A stretch of 64,000 nt of DNA from the NCBI GenBank assembly GCA_021776375.1, contig JAJFGA010000028.1:1-64000 (forward strand), read 5' to 3'. Position numbers and translations under genes: made by a program. This DNA comes from Hyphococcus sp. Its GTDB lineage: Bacteria; Pseudomonadota; Alphaproteobacteria; Caulobacterales; Parvularculaceae. The notes under the pieces were generated by a model. It had not been told where the DNA came from and did not search any database. It was given only the letters and a program-made list of their open reading frames with translations. Position 1 is the first letter of the stretch. Each line of letters starts with the position of its first letter. Shown here in pieces: positions 17,697 through 26,433 of this stretch.

Positions 17697-18251
17697 TTAG
17701 CGGCGCTTAGTCCGGCGTTTGGCTTTACGTTTTACAGCTTTTTTCGCGGTTTTACGTTTTACGGTTTTCTTCGCCGCTTTACGTTTTGTGGCGCGTTTTT
17801 TGGGTGCGGCAGCCGCTGATTCCATGCTGTCGAGCGCATCGGCGTAAGCTTTGAGCGCTTTCATGAAGCCGGCCTGCTGGGTTTTAGGCAGGACCGACAG
17901 AACGGCGCGGTCAGATTTGTTGACCTTGGCGTCGGCTGATTTGAGGATGCGCTTGCCGGCGGCAGAGATGCTGACCGCGTTGGCTCTGGCGTCTTCTTTG
18001 GTGCGTTTGCGCGTCAACAGGCCTTTTTTGATCATCCGTGCGATCATGTCGGCCAGCGTCGAGCGGTCGATGCCGGTGTGGCGCACGAGATCCGTCTGGC
18101 TCAACCCTTCGTTCTTGGCGACAACGCTCAGAACTTCAAACTGACGCGGCGTCGGGCCGGTTGAACCAACTTCTTTTGAATAAAGGTCGTGTGCATATTG
18201 CTGGGCGCGGCGTAATAGGTGGCCTGGTGAAGTCTTAAGCGAATAAGCCAT
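17697..18251 (-). CDS. MarR-family regulator with histone H1-like basic tail
   Basis: The 184-residue protein has a MarR winged-helix domain (about residues 30-140: PTPRQFEVLSVVAKNEGLSQTDLVRHTGIDRSTLADMIARMIKKGLLTRKR, with the wing KEDARANAVSISAAGK). A 34-residue tail (151-184) made almost only of Lys, Arg, Ala and Thr follows: KKRATKRKAAKKTVKRKTAK and onward. The tail resembles bacterial H1-like AlaLys-rich tails and should bind DNA non-specifically. It is in frame and the terminator lies directly behind it, so it is not a read-through artefact. Target genes are unknown. Confidence 0.88.
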   Translation of the reverse strand: MAYSLKTSPGHLLRRAQQYAHDLYSKEVGSTGPTPRQFEVLSVVAKNEGLSQTDLVRHTGIDRSTLADMIARMIKKGLLTRKRTKEDARANAVSISAAGKRILKSADAKVNKSDRAVLSVLPKTQQAGFMKALKAYADALDSMESAAAAPKKRATKRKAAKKTVKRKTAKKAVKRKAKRRTKRR

Positions 18252-18348
18252 GAATTTCTCCGTGTTTCGGCTGTATAGGAAATATCTCGAATGGGTTCAA
18301 TTTGTGCGCTGCAATCTGAATATTCGAAAACGTTGCGTCACCCTCAGC

Positions 18349-18408
18349 GTCATGAGACTGAATGTCGTTAGGCTGAATACCATAAGACTGGGCGTCATTA
18401 GAACTATT
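18349..18408. repeat. Four degenerate 15-bp tandem repeats upstream of the marR-type gene
   Basis: Four consecutive 15-mers share the pattern GTCATNAGACTGAAT: gtcatgagactgaat, gtcgttaggctgaat, accataagactgggc and gtcattagaactatt. They begin 98 bp upstream of the MarR start, inside a 357-bp gap (18252-18608) with no other gene. They could be an operator array or decayed coding sequence. The rest of the gap shows nothing else I can identify. Confidence 0.45.
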
Positions 18409-18608
18409 CCAGAAGAAATGCAAAATTACACCTGACGCGGACGGTTTGAACCGTGCATGTACATAGTGGATTGAAAGTTGTCCGTCATTGGCAAAATTGC
18501 CGCACCAGATCACAAAATGGCGAGTTTAAGCTTTGGGCGGATAATCAGCAGACGTGTGATCGTGCGTTTGGGTTACGTAAAGTTAAAAATCGGGGACGGC
18601 GTCGGGCG

Positions 18609-19322
18609 TTAGTTTTCCCCAGCAGAGTTTTCGCTCGGTTCTTCAGCGGCGTTTTCATCAGGCATATATTGGGCGATCAGCGACGCCTGAAATCCGGTGA
18701 AGACCAGGCTGGCGGCGGTGAATCCGAATATTTTCAGATTGACCCAATGTTTTTCCCCAGAACAGCCCGCCCCGCCAGTGAGGTCGCAATCGCGCATGAA
18801 ATAGCGCCAGGCAATCTCGTTGGCGATGGCGAGGACTGCAAAAAACACCGCATAACGTTTTGTCAGCGTGCGCCAGGCGCCGTCCGGCAGATGCAGGGTG
18901 CCGTCAAAGACAATTTTGAGGAAATTACGGTCGGCAATCATGCCGCCGGCCAGGGTCGAGGCGAACAGCATGTAAATAATCGTAGGTTTCATGTAAAAGA
19001 ACATCTTGTTGTGCAAGATCAGCGTCAGACTGCCGAGGACGCCGACAATGACGCCGGTGACCAGCAGCATCGGCGCCACACGGCGCTCCTTCCAAACCGA
19101 ATAGACGAAGGCGGCCAGGTAGGCCGGTAGAAACAGCCCGACCGCGAGATACATTTCCTCGCCCTCGGAGATCGACCAGCCTTGACCGACCAGCCCGCCG
19201 ATCAGGGGGGCGAGACGGCCGCCGAAAAAATAGGCGATCATGAACACTGCGAGCGGGCCCATATCGACAGCGAATTTGGCGCCGCCGGAAAGCCGTAGCT
19301 CAGGGGTTTTTGTCTCGTTCAT
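18609..19322 (-). CDS. yciB: Inner membrane-spanning protein YciB / septation protein A family
   Basis: A 237-residue polytopic inner-membrane protein of the IspZ/YciB family, involved in envelope integrity and division. It shows KFAVDMGPLAVFMIAYFFGGR, the typical first helix, then FLPAYLAAFVYSVWKERRVAPM, MLVTGVIVGVLGSLTLILHNKMFFYMKPTIIYMLFA and DGTLHLPDGAWRTLTKRYAVFF. W-x-L-x-x-R-Y is the family signature. It lies 36 bp after ftsY, the usual alphaproteobacterial mtaB-ftsY-ispZ order. Confidence 0.94.
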   Translation of the reverse strand: MNETKTPELRLSGGAKFAVDMGPLAVFMIAYFFGGRLAPLIGGLVGQGWSISEGEEMYLAVGLFLPAYLAAFVYSVWKERRVAPMLLVTGVIVGVLGSLTLILHNKMFFYMKPTIIYMLFASTLAGGMIADRNFLKIVFDGTLHLPDGAWRTLTKRYAVFFAVLAIANEIAWRYFMRDCDLTGGAGCSGEKHWVNLKIFGFTAASLVFTGFQASLIAQYMPDENAAEEPSENSAGEN

Positions 19323-19358
19323 GCAACGCTCCTCGGGGGCTGGGAAATCTAATCTGGA

Positions 19359-20528
19359 TTAATCGACCGCGCCGGCAAGCGCGCGGGCAAAACTTTCGGC
19401 GTGGAAGGTTTGTAAATCGTCAACACTTTCGCCGACGCCGATAAAGTGTATCGGCAGTACAAATTTGTCGCCTAGCGCAACCAGGACGCCGCCCCTGGCG
19501 GTGCCGTCAAGCTTGGTCATGACCAGACCGGTGACGCCGGCGATATCAGAAAATGCGGCCGCCTGACTAATTGCGTTCTGGCCGACGGTGGCGTCAAGCA
19601 CAAGAATGACGTCATGTGGCGCGGTTGCATCGAGCTTTTTCAGGACGCGCACAATTTTCGCAAGCTCGTCCATCAATGCGGATTTGTTTTGTAACCGGCC
19701 GGCAGTGTCGATGAATAAAACATCGGCGTTGGCGGCTTTTGCTTCTTTCACGGCGTCAAAGGCAAGGCCTGCCGCATCTGCACCAACCTCGCGCGCGATC
19801 ACAGGCGCGCCGGTGCGTTCGCCCCAGACGGACAGCTGCTCTATGGCGGCGGCGCGGAAGGTGTCGCCAGCCGCCAGCATCACCGACAGGCCGTCATCTT
19901 TAAATTTCTGCGCCAGCTTGCCGATGGTGGTGGTCTTCCCGGAACCGTTGACGCCGATCATCAAGATCACGTGCGGCCGGTTCTCGGCGTTGATCAGAAG
20001 CGGTTTTTCGAGCGGCTCAAGCGTTGCCGCGACCTCGCCGGCTAGAGTTTCGCGAACTTCCGCATCGGTAATTTCCTTGTCGAATTTGTCCTGCGCCAGA
20101 CTATCGGTAATACGCTCAGCGGCGGCGACGCCGAGATCGGCGGTGATCAGGAGTTCTTCAAGCTCATCCAGCGTTTCCTGGTCAAGCTTGCGCTTGGTGA
20201 AAATGCCGGCGACCCCGTCGGAAATTCGCGATGATGATTTGGAAAGCCCTTGGCTAAGCCGCGACAGCCAGCCCGGATTGTTTTTCTCGGTCGGCTCTGG
20301 GGGCGACGTCGGGGTCGCGGGTTCATCGTCTGATGCGGGCTCGACGATTTCAGTTAGAGGCGCCGGCGTCGCGGTCGGTTCGGGGGCGGCATTTTGCGGC
20401 GGCGCTATGGCCTCCGGTGCGCCATCATCGGCGGTGGGCGCATCTTCCTGCGCAGATTGTTGTTCCAGCGCCGTATCATCGGGCGGCTTTTTTTTGCTGA
20501 ACAGGCCGGAGAGGAAATTCTTCGCCAC
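19359..20528 (-). CDS. ftsY: Signal recognition particle receptor FtsY
   Basis: FtsY is the membrane receptor that docks SRP-ribosome complexes at the translocon. The 389-residue protein has an acidic, Pro/Glu-rich A domain (residues 1-85). The NG domain follows, with GVNGSGKTTTIGKLA (G1), DTFRAAAIEQLSVW, DTAGRLQNKSALMDEL (G3), TKLDGTARGG (G4) and the closing GVGESVDDLQTFHAESFARALAG. It is flanked by mtaB upstream and yciB downstream. Confidence 0.97.
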   Translation of the reverse strand: MAKNFLSGLFSKKKPPDDTALEQQSAQEDAPTADDGAPEAIAPPQNAAPEPTATPAPLTEIVEPASDDEPATPTSPPEPTEKNNPGWLSRLSQGLSKSSSRISDGVAGIFTKRKLDQETLDELEELLITADLGVAAAERITDSLAQDKFDKEITDAEVRETLAGEVAATLEPLEKPLLINAENRPHVILMIGVNGSGKTTTIGKLAQKFKDDGLSVMLAAGDTFRAAAIEQLSVWGERTGAPVIAREVGADAAGLAFDAVKEAKAANADVLFIDTAGRLQNKSALMDELAKIVRVLKKLDATAPHDVILVLDATVGQNAISQAAAFSDIAGVTGLVMTKLDGTARGGVLVALGDKFVLPIHFIGVGESVDDLQTFHAESFARALAGAVD

Positions 20529-20585
20529 GGTTGATTTACTCCTGCAACATTGGGCGTGCGTTTAACGTCAGGCGAGCGATGGATT

Positions 20586-21860
20586 TCATACCGCCTCGCC
20601 GATCAGGAGGTCGCCTGCGCGTGCGGACAGACGAAGTTGGCATGCAGCGCCAATGGTTGCGGTCTCGCCATTGGTGACTTTAACACTGGCGAAATTGCCA
20701 AGCCGGGCGCGGCCGCCGCTTTCCATGATGGCGAGTTCCTCGCGCCCGACAAGTTCCTCCAGAAAATCGTGCAGCGCGTCGGCAGCTTTCGCTCGCAGCC
20801 GCGCGGCGCGCTCTTTAATGATCGCACGCGGAACTTGCGGCATCAGCGCCGCCGGGGTTCCCTTGCGCGGTGAGAAGGGGAAGGCATGCAGATATTGCAG
20901 GCCCGCTTCGTCGATAATATCGAGGCTGCGGGCGAACATCTCTTCGCTCTCGGTCGGGAACCCGGCGATTATGTCGGCGCCGAAAGCGACATCGGCGCGC
21001 CTGGAGCGAATATTATGGCAAAGTTCAATGGCCTGCTCGCGTGTGTGGCGGCGCTTCATACGCTTAAGGATCATGTTGTCGCCGGACTGTAGCGATAGAT
21101 GCAAATAAGGCGCAACGCGGCTGTCGCCGGTGATGCGCTCAAACAGCTGGTCATCGATTTCCGCGCCGTCAACCGACGACAGACGCAGGCGGGCAATCGC
21201 CGGGACCTGATCAAGGATCGCCGCAACCAGTGCGCCAAGCGTTGGCGCACCTTCGAGATCGGCCCCGTAAGAGGTCATATCGACGCCGGTCAGCACAATC
21301 TCCTGGTGGCCAGACGCGGCCAGTCGCTGCGCTTGTTCAACTGCGATACGCACTGGCACCGAGCGCGAATTGCCGCGCCCGAACGGAATGATGCAGAAGG
21401 TGCAGCGGTGATCGCAGCCATTTTGAATCTGCAAAAATGCGCGCGCGTGATCGCCATAACCATCGATCAGATGGCCGGCGGTCTCGCGGACCGACATGAT
21501 GTCATTGACGCGAATGGTTGGCGCATCATTGGCGTCCGGCTCCTCTGCAAGCGTGCGCCATTCCTGCGGGGTCAATTTTTCCTGATTACCGATGACGGCG
21601 TCGACTTCCGCCATTGCTGCGAAGTCATCCGGTGCGGTTTGCGCGGCGCAGCCGGTGACGATAATCCTGGCGCCCGGCCGCGCGCGTCTTGCGCGACGAA
21701 TATTCTGGCGTGCGGTCCGCACCGCTTCGTTGGTGACCGCGCAGGTGTTAATCACCACGGCGTCGTCTAACCCGGCCGCGCCGGCAAGCCGGCGCATAGC
21801 TTCGCTCTCCACCAGATTGAGGCGGCAGCCAAGCGAGATGATATCGAGATTGGCGGACAT
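20586..21860 (-). CDS. mtaB: tRNA (t6A37-C2)-methylthiotransferase MtaB
   Basis: A radical-SAM enzyme that adds a methylthio group to t6A at position 37 of ANN-decoding tRNAs. The 424-residue protein has the N-terminal methylthiotransferase domain with Cys ligands (ISLGCRLNLVESE, NTCAVTNEA, VTGCAAQ). The radical SAM centre is CDHRCTFCIIPFGRGNSRS, followed by the TRAM region. The Fe-S cysteines appear complete. It is the first gene of the mtaB-ftsY-yciB group on this strand. Confidence 0.94.
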   Translation of the reverse strand: MSANLDIISLGCRLNLVESEAMRRLAGAAGLDDAVVINTCAVTNEAVRTARQNIRRARRARPGARIIVTGCAAQTAPDDFAAMAEVDAVIGNQEKLTPQEWRTLAEEPDANDAPTIRVNDIMSVRETAGHLIDGYGDHARAFLQIQNGCDHRCTFCIIPFGRGNSRSVPVRIAVEQAQRLAASGHQEIVLTGVDMTSYGADLEGAPTLGALVAAILDQVPAIARLRLSSVDGAEIDDQLFERITGDSRVAPYLHLSLQSGDNMILKRMKRRHTREQAIELCHNIRSRRADVAFGADIIAGFPTESEEMFARSLDIIDEAGLQYLHAFPFSPRKGTPAALMPQVPRAIIKERAARLRAKAADALHDFLEELVGREELAIMESGGRARLGNFASVKVTNGETATIGAACQLRLSARAGDLLIGEAV

Positions 21861-21918
21861 GCGCGCTTGTTTGGGCTAAGACGGCGCAGAGAACAAGGGC
21901 GCGCGCCCCAGAGCGGCT

Positions 21919-22365
21919 TTATGGGGCGGAGCCGCCGAATATTTGCGGAAAGGGGTGGTCTGGAGCGTTAGCGGTTTGTGCGAACACGGCGGCTTTTTCG
22001 GGCTCGGCGGCGATCACCTCGCCAAGGTAGCGCATGATTTTGTAAAATTCATTTTCGGCAATCCGGAGATTGACCTCGCGCCGGGTCTCTTCAGCGGCCG
22101 ACCCGCCATAATTTTCAAGTGCGTGGCGAGCAAGGTCGCCGGCCTCGGTGTTGGCTAATTGTCCCGCGACCGCCATTTGGGCGATATAGTAAGCGCGCTT
22201 TAACGGGGTTGTGGCGTCTTCCGGCTTCATCGCGTCGCGCAGCCGCAAGATGTGAGCGCCGTCGGTTTTGACCCGCAGCCGGGCTTTGCGGTCGCCATTT
22301 TCAACCACAACGCCGTTGATCATCAGCTCTTCATAGGGGCGAAGCTTTAAAATCAGACCGGCCAT
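21919..22365 (-). CDS. flbT: Flagellar biosynthesis repressor FlbT
   Basis: FlbT post-transcriptionally limits flagellin synthesis by binding the flagellin mRNA leader in Caulobacter-type bacteria. The start MAGLILKLRPYEELMINGVVVENGDRKARLRV at 22365 gives 148 aa, family length; the track ORF extends into upstream DNA. LRLRDAMKPEDATTPLKRAYYIAQMAVAG is also conserved. No flaF or flagellin gene, its normal companions, is present. The gene sits alone between mtaB and lptG. Confidence 0.92.
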   Translation of the reverse strand: MAGLILKLRPYEELMINGVVVENGDRKARLRVKTDGAHILRLRDAMKPEDATTPLKRAYYIAQMAVAGQLANTEAGDLARHALENYGGSAAEETRREVNLRIAENEFYKIMRYLGEVIAAEPEKAAVFAQTANAPDHPFPQIFGGSAP

Positions 22366-22512
22366 AAACTTGTCTCCGCTTGTTTCACAAACACTCATGA
22401 GCGCACATAAGTATACAACCATAAATTGAATACGATACAACTATAAATAGAAAGTTAACAGAGAATGAAGCCCAACATAAACGGGCTTGAACCGGCCTCA
22501 GCCGGGTCCTGA

Positions 22513-23604
22513 CTAGTTTTCCATCGCCAGAAGGATTGAAAAGCCAACAATCATAAACAGGGCAAGCGGCGAGAAAGCCCCAAGGATCGCCGGGATGACC
22601 CCGAGCTTGCCGAGCGCGAGCGCCAGGCTTTCAGCAACGAAATAGGTAAAGCCGAGGGCCGACCCGGAGATTGCCCGGACCAGGAGAACGCCCTGGCGGT
22701 GCATGCCGAAGCCAGCGATTGCGCCCAGGAGCGGCATCACCAGCGTCGCCATCGGCTTGGAGAACCGCCCCAAAAAGGATGTCATCGCTTCGCGCGTTTC
22801 GGCTTGTTCGCGGCGCAGCTGGCGAATTTTTTTTGACAAGTCGCCGAGGCTGGTTTGGTCAGGTTTTAAGGTCAGCGCAAACAACAGCTCCGGGTCGAGG
22901 CTGTTGGTCCACAAGGCGACGGCGTTCTCGGTGACGACAAGGGTCTCGGCATCAAATGTTTTTAACCCGAACAGTCGCCAAACCCCGTCTTCATGACGTG
23001 CGGCGCGCGCCTCTATAACTTTTGAAGCAAGGCCGTCTTCATCAAGATCGTAGATTGAGACATCAGACAGTAAGACCGCACCGCCGAACCGGGCGGCGCT
23101 GTGCGCGCTGATATATTCATTGTCGAAATTAATACGGATGTTGGTTCGTGTGCCGGTGTCTTCCGGCAGATCTAGGGCGTAATCATTCGCCGCCCAGTAA
23201 TCGAGTGCTTCGGATGATTTGACCGTCACCGTTTCAAAGAAGATAAAATGCGCGACGGAGATAATTACGCAAACTATCCCAAGCGGTAAGAGGACCCGGT
23301 GCACTGACATGCCGGCCGCGCGCATGACGGTAATTTCACTCGTATGGCTAAGGCCGGCAAGGGTGACGACAATGCCGAGGAGCGCCGCGAAAGGCGTAAA
23401 CTGCGCAACGACTTGCGGTGCGCGTAAACGAATGTAGCGGATTAATGAGTCCGCCGTGGCGCCGTCCGCCGCCAGAATATCACTCGAGCGATTTAACAGA
23501 TCGAGCATCTGCATTATGATAACAAAGAATAGCAAGAAGCCGATGAAGCGGATCAAAAACTGCCGCCCGACATAAAGCGTGAATATGCCCCGTGCGGCGT
23601 TCAT
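22513..23604 (-). CDS. lptG: LPS export permease LptG
   Basis: LptG is the inner-membrane partner of LptF in the LptB2FG transporter that extracts LPS for export. The 363-residue protein has N-terminal helices (TLYVGRQFLIRFIGFLLFFVIIMQML) and a central periplasmic beta-jellyroll. Three C-terminal helices follow, containing MATLVMPLLGAIAGFGMHRQG. The start overlaps the lptF stop by 4 bp (ATGA), so the two are translationally coupled. Confidence 0.94.
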   Translation of the reverse strand: MNAARGIFTLYVGRQFLIRFIGFLLFFVIIMQMLDLLNRSSDILAADGATADSLIRYIRLRAPQVVAQFTPFAALLGIVVTLAGLSHTSEITVMRAAGMSVHRVLLPLGIVCVIISVAHFIFFETVTVKSSEALDYWAANDYALDLPEDTGTRTNIRINFDNEYISAHSAARFGGAVLLSDVSIYDLDEDGLASKVIEARAARHEDGVWRLFGLKTFDAETLVVTENAVALWTNSLDPELLFALTLKPDQTSLGDLSKKIRQLRREQAETREAMTSFLGRFSKPMATLVMPLLGAIAGFGMHRQGVLLVRAISGSALGFTYFVAESLALALGKLGVIPAILGAFSPLALFMIVGFSILLAMEN

Positions 23605-24803
23605 TGAGCCTCGCCTGCCGTCGCCGAGGGTGCCGGGCCTTCAGCACCGGCAAGGCGCACAGTCTCAGTTTCTCGGCGGGTCATCACGCGCGCTGTGCGC
23701 GCACGATCAACCGAGCCGCGATAGAGCAACATCGATATCATGGCAAAAGCTGCAAACACTCCCCACATAGAGATGTAAGGCGACAGTTCGCCATTGCCGG
23801 CGACAACCTTGCCCCACTCCTCCAGCGTTTCGTGATAGACGATTAAAATTGCAATGCCGACAATAGGTTTTATCGAAGACTTTTGACGGCGGCCAGAAAT
23901 GCCCATCGCGATCGCCAATATTGGCATCACCAGGAAGGACAAGGGATGAATGATGCGCCAGTGCAGCCCGCCGCGATATTTGTCATAGAGCGGTGAGGAC
24001 GCGCGCGTTTCCCGCCCTAGAAAACTGACAATTTCATCAAATGTCGCTTCGCGTTCGTCGCCGCCGCGTTCGCGGAAGACGCCGATAGCAGGCAGGGCGA
24101 TTTCAAGGTCGAAGGAATCAAAATTCAACGCCTGAATTTGTTCACCGAGCGGATCAATGATCACCTGGCGGCCTTGTTCGAGCTTTAACAGCAACGAACG
24201 GATATCCGGAGTGGTTGAAATGGCGCCATAGCGGGCGGTGATCGTTGTGCGCCCGCCATCCAGTCCACGGCGTTCCAGGAAAATATTTTCTGCGTCGCGG
24301 GTGTCTTTGTTGACGGCGCCGAGACGGATGGTGACCCGGTCTGAGATATCGACGAACTCGCCTGCGGGCACCTTTATGCCGAGTGCGCCGCTGGTCACAT
24401 TGAAACGGATCTGGCTGTATTCGTAACGCGAATAGGGTTGGATATAGGAGACCAGGAGGAAGTCGAGCACCATGATAAACAAGACCAGCACGTAGATTGG
24501 CCGCAACAGCCGGCCAAACGAGGCGCCGCTTGAACTCAAAGCGTCAAGCTCGCTCGATAGCGAGAGGTTGCGGAATGCCAGCATGATGCCGAGGAAAGTG
24601 CCGAGCGGCAGCGCGAGGCCCAGATAGTGCGGCACCAGATTGGCCAGCATTTGCCACACCACATCGATCGGGCCTTGCTCAGCGAGCACAAAATCGAACA
24701 GTCGCAGCATATGCTCAAGCAGCAACAGCATGCCGGCGATACTTAGCGCCAGAAGTAGCGGTGTGATGACAGTGCGCAGAATATAGCGGTCAATGAGATG
24801 CAT
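23601..24803 (-). CDS. lptF: LPS export permease LptF
   Basis: LptF pairs with LptG in the LPS transporter. The 400-residue protein starts MHLIDRYILRTVITPLLLALSIAGML. It has the conserved LALPLGTFLGIMLAFRNLSLSSELDALSSSG coupling helix region, a periplasmic domain, and LHWRIIHPLSFLVMPILAIAMG near the C-terminus. The ~200 bp upstream hold no gene. Confidence 0.94.
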   Translation of the reverse strand: MHLIDRYILRTVITPLLLALSIAGMLLLLEHMLRLFDFVLAEQGPIDVVWQMLANLVPHYLGLALPLGTFLGIMLAFRNLSLSSELDALSSSGASFGRLLRPIYVLVLFIMVLDFLLVSYIQPYSRYEYSQIRFNVTSGALGIKVPAGEFVDISDRVTIRLGAVNKDTRDAENIFLERRGLDGGRTTITARYGAISTTPDIRSLLLKLEQGRQVIIDPLGEQIQALNFDSFDLEIALPAIGVFRERGGDEREATFDEIVSFLGRETRASSPLYDKYRGGLHWRIIHPLSFLVMPILAIAMGISGRRQKSSIKPIVGIAILIVYHETLEEWGKVVAGNGELSPYISMWGVFAAFAMISMLLYRGSVDRARTARVMTRRETETVRLAGAEGPAPSATAGEAQ

Positions 24804-25009
24804 GGACGGCGTTTTGTCACCGGGTGTTGATGTGTCGCCAATTCCTTAACGGACCGGCGTGGTTTGTGTTGTGTAGCGAATTCCGGACCACTCGGGAAGG
24901 CGGCGGTGAATATTCTACTGGCGAGGGTGCGCGGTTCATTTAGCAGACGCTGCTGGCCGTCTTGTCTCGATTTGGCAAAGCCGGCATGGCTGTGGTCGGA
25001 TCGGCGGCG

Positions 25010-25957
25010 CTAGGCGCTCTCCAGTCGACCCTCAACCCAGTCCCAGAACAGGGCGGAAAAATCTGCGCCGCCAAATCTGCGCATCTCCTGCACCCCGGTC
25101 GGCGAGGTGACGTTAATCTCGGTGAGATAGTCGCCGATGACATCGATGCCGGCGAATACGAGGCCGCGCTCGGACAGGGCCGGACCGATGCGGTCACAGA
25201 TTTCCTGATCGCGCGCGGTCATCTCAATCGCTTCGGCGCGCCCGCCAACATGCATGTTGGAACGGGTCTCGCCCGCTGCCGGCACGCGGTTGATCGCGCC
25301 CACCGCCTCGCCGTCAAGCAGAATGATACGTTTATCGCCTTCGGAAACGGAGGGTAGAAATTTCTGCGCAATAATTGGCTCACGGAACATCTGCTCAAAA
25401 AGTTCGAGCAGTGCATTGAAATTGCCATCTTCTGGCCGGAGGCGAAACACGCCGGCGCCGCCATTGCCGTAAAGCGGTTTTAAAATCATGTCGCCATGCT
25501 CTGCCCGGAACTCACGGATCGCGTCTGCGTCACTTGTAATCAGTGTTGGCGGCGTCAGGTCTTTAAAGTCGGTGACGAAAAGCTTTTCAGGCGCATCACG
25601 AATGGCGCGCGGATCGTTCAGAACCATCACGTCCGGTTGCAGCCGTTCAAGGATTTGCGCGGCGGTGATGTAGGCCATGTCGTAAGGCGGGTCCTGACGA
25701 ATAAGGACAACGTCAAGTGAACGCAGATCGATCAGTTCGGGCGCTGCAAGAGTCGCGTGCTCGCCTTGGGTGCGGCTCATGCGGTCGATGCGCTGCGCGC
25801 GTGCGCGCACCTCGTCGCCATAGAGCTGCAACGTCTCTGGCCCATAGACCCAAATCTCGTGGCCTCTGGCGTTGGCTTCAAAGGCCATATCGAAGGACGT
25901 GTCGGCGTTGACGTCGACGGCGTCGATGGGGTCCATCTGGAAGGCGATTTTCAACAT
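25010..25957 (-). CDS. gshB: Glutathione synthetase
   Basis: This enzyme ligates glycine to gamma-glutamylcysteine with ATP. The 315-residue ATP-grasp enzyme shows FQMDPIDAVDVNADTSFDMAFEANARGHEIWVY, IRQDPPYDMAYITAAQILE, MILKPLYGNGGAGVFRL and EINVTSPTGVQEMRRF, all hallmark motifs. It is the last gene of the rsmI-yraN-gshB set common in alphaproteobacteria. Its product would support the GST at 11.8 kb. Confidence 0.97.
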   Translation of the reverse strand: MLKIAFQMDPIDAVDVNADTSFDMAFEANARGHEIWVYGPETLQLYGDEVRARAQRIDRMSRTQGEHATLAAPELIDLRSLDVVLIRQDPPYDMAYITAAQILERLQPDVMVLNDPRAIRDAPEKLFVTDFKDLTPPTLITSDADAIREFRAEHGDMILKPLYGNGGAGVFRLRPEDGNFNALLELFEQMFREPIIAQKFLPSVSEGDKRIILLDGEAVGAINRVPAAGETRSNMHVGGRAEAIEMTARDQEICDRIGPALSERGLVFAGIDVIGDYLTEINVTSPTGVQEMRRFGGADFSALFWDWVEGRLESA

Positions 25958-26058
25958 GGCGGGCTTTCGCGCTTAAGGTTTCGGGGGGCGGGTCTATAGC
26001 GCCGGGCGGGCGGAGTTTAACATGATTGACGACTTTTTCAGCGGCCCTGGCGGAACAA

Positions 26059-26433
26059 TTAATCGTCATCCAACCAGGCGCTGGTAATATGGCGCCAGCG
26101 CCAACCGGAGACGGCGATAATATCGTAACGCATATCGCAATGCGCAAGTCGCGGATGGTGCGCTAAAAACATTGACGCCGCATCACTGACTCGGCGCTGA
26201 TTGGCGTAGCTAACTGCCTCCAGCGCATCGTCAAGGCTGGCGCGGGCTTTGACCTCAACGAAGATGAGCAGTTTGCCGCGTTTGGCGACCAGGTCGATTT
26301 CCCCGCCGTGCGCCTTAAAGCGGCGGGCGATAATCGTAAAACCCTTCAAGCTCAAGACCAGACCGGCGAGCCTTTCCCCACGCCGGCCGGCGGCTTCTGC
26401 GCGCTGCTTCGCTCCGCTGTTGGGGCGGCTCAT
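26059..26433 (-). CDS. yraN: UPF0102 protein YraN
   Basis: A 124-residue protein of the YraN family, an endonuclease-like fold of unknown role. It shows RGERLAGLVLSLKGFTIIARRFKAHGGEIDLVAKRGKLLIFVEVKARASLDDALEAV. The GEIDLV...FVEVK pattern resembles the catalytic core of restriction-endonuclease-like folds. Its start overlaps the rsmI stop by 4 bp. Confidence 0.93.
   Translation of the reverse strand: MSRPNSGAKQRAEAAGRRGERLAGLVLSLKGFTIIARRFKAHGGEIDLVAKRGKLLIFVEVKARASLDDALEAVSYANQRRVSDAASMFLAHHPRLAHCDMRYDIIAVSGWRWRHITSAWLDDD

Noticed and set aside
18453-19130. 225-codon plus-strand ORF opposite yciB
   Set aside because: A shadow of the yciB gene, which has clear family motifs; the protein is Gln/Arg/Gly-rich without domain features.
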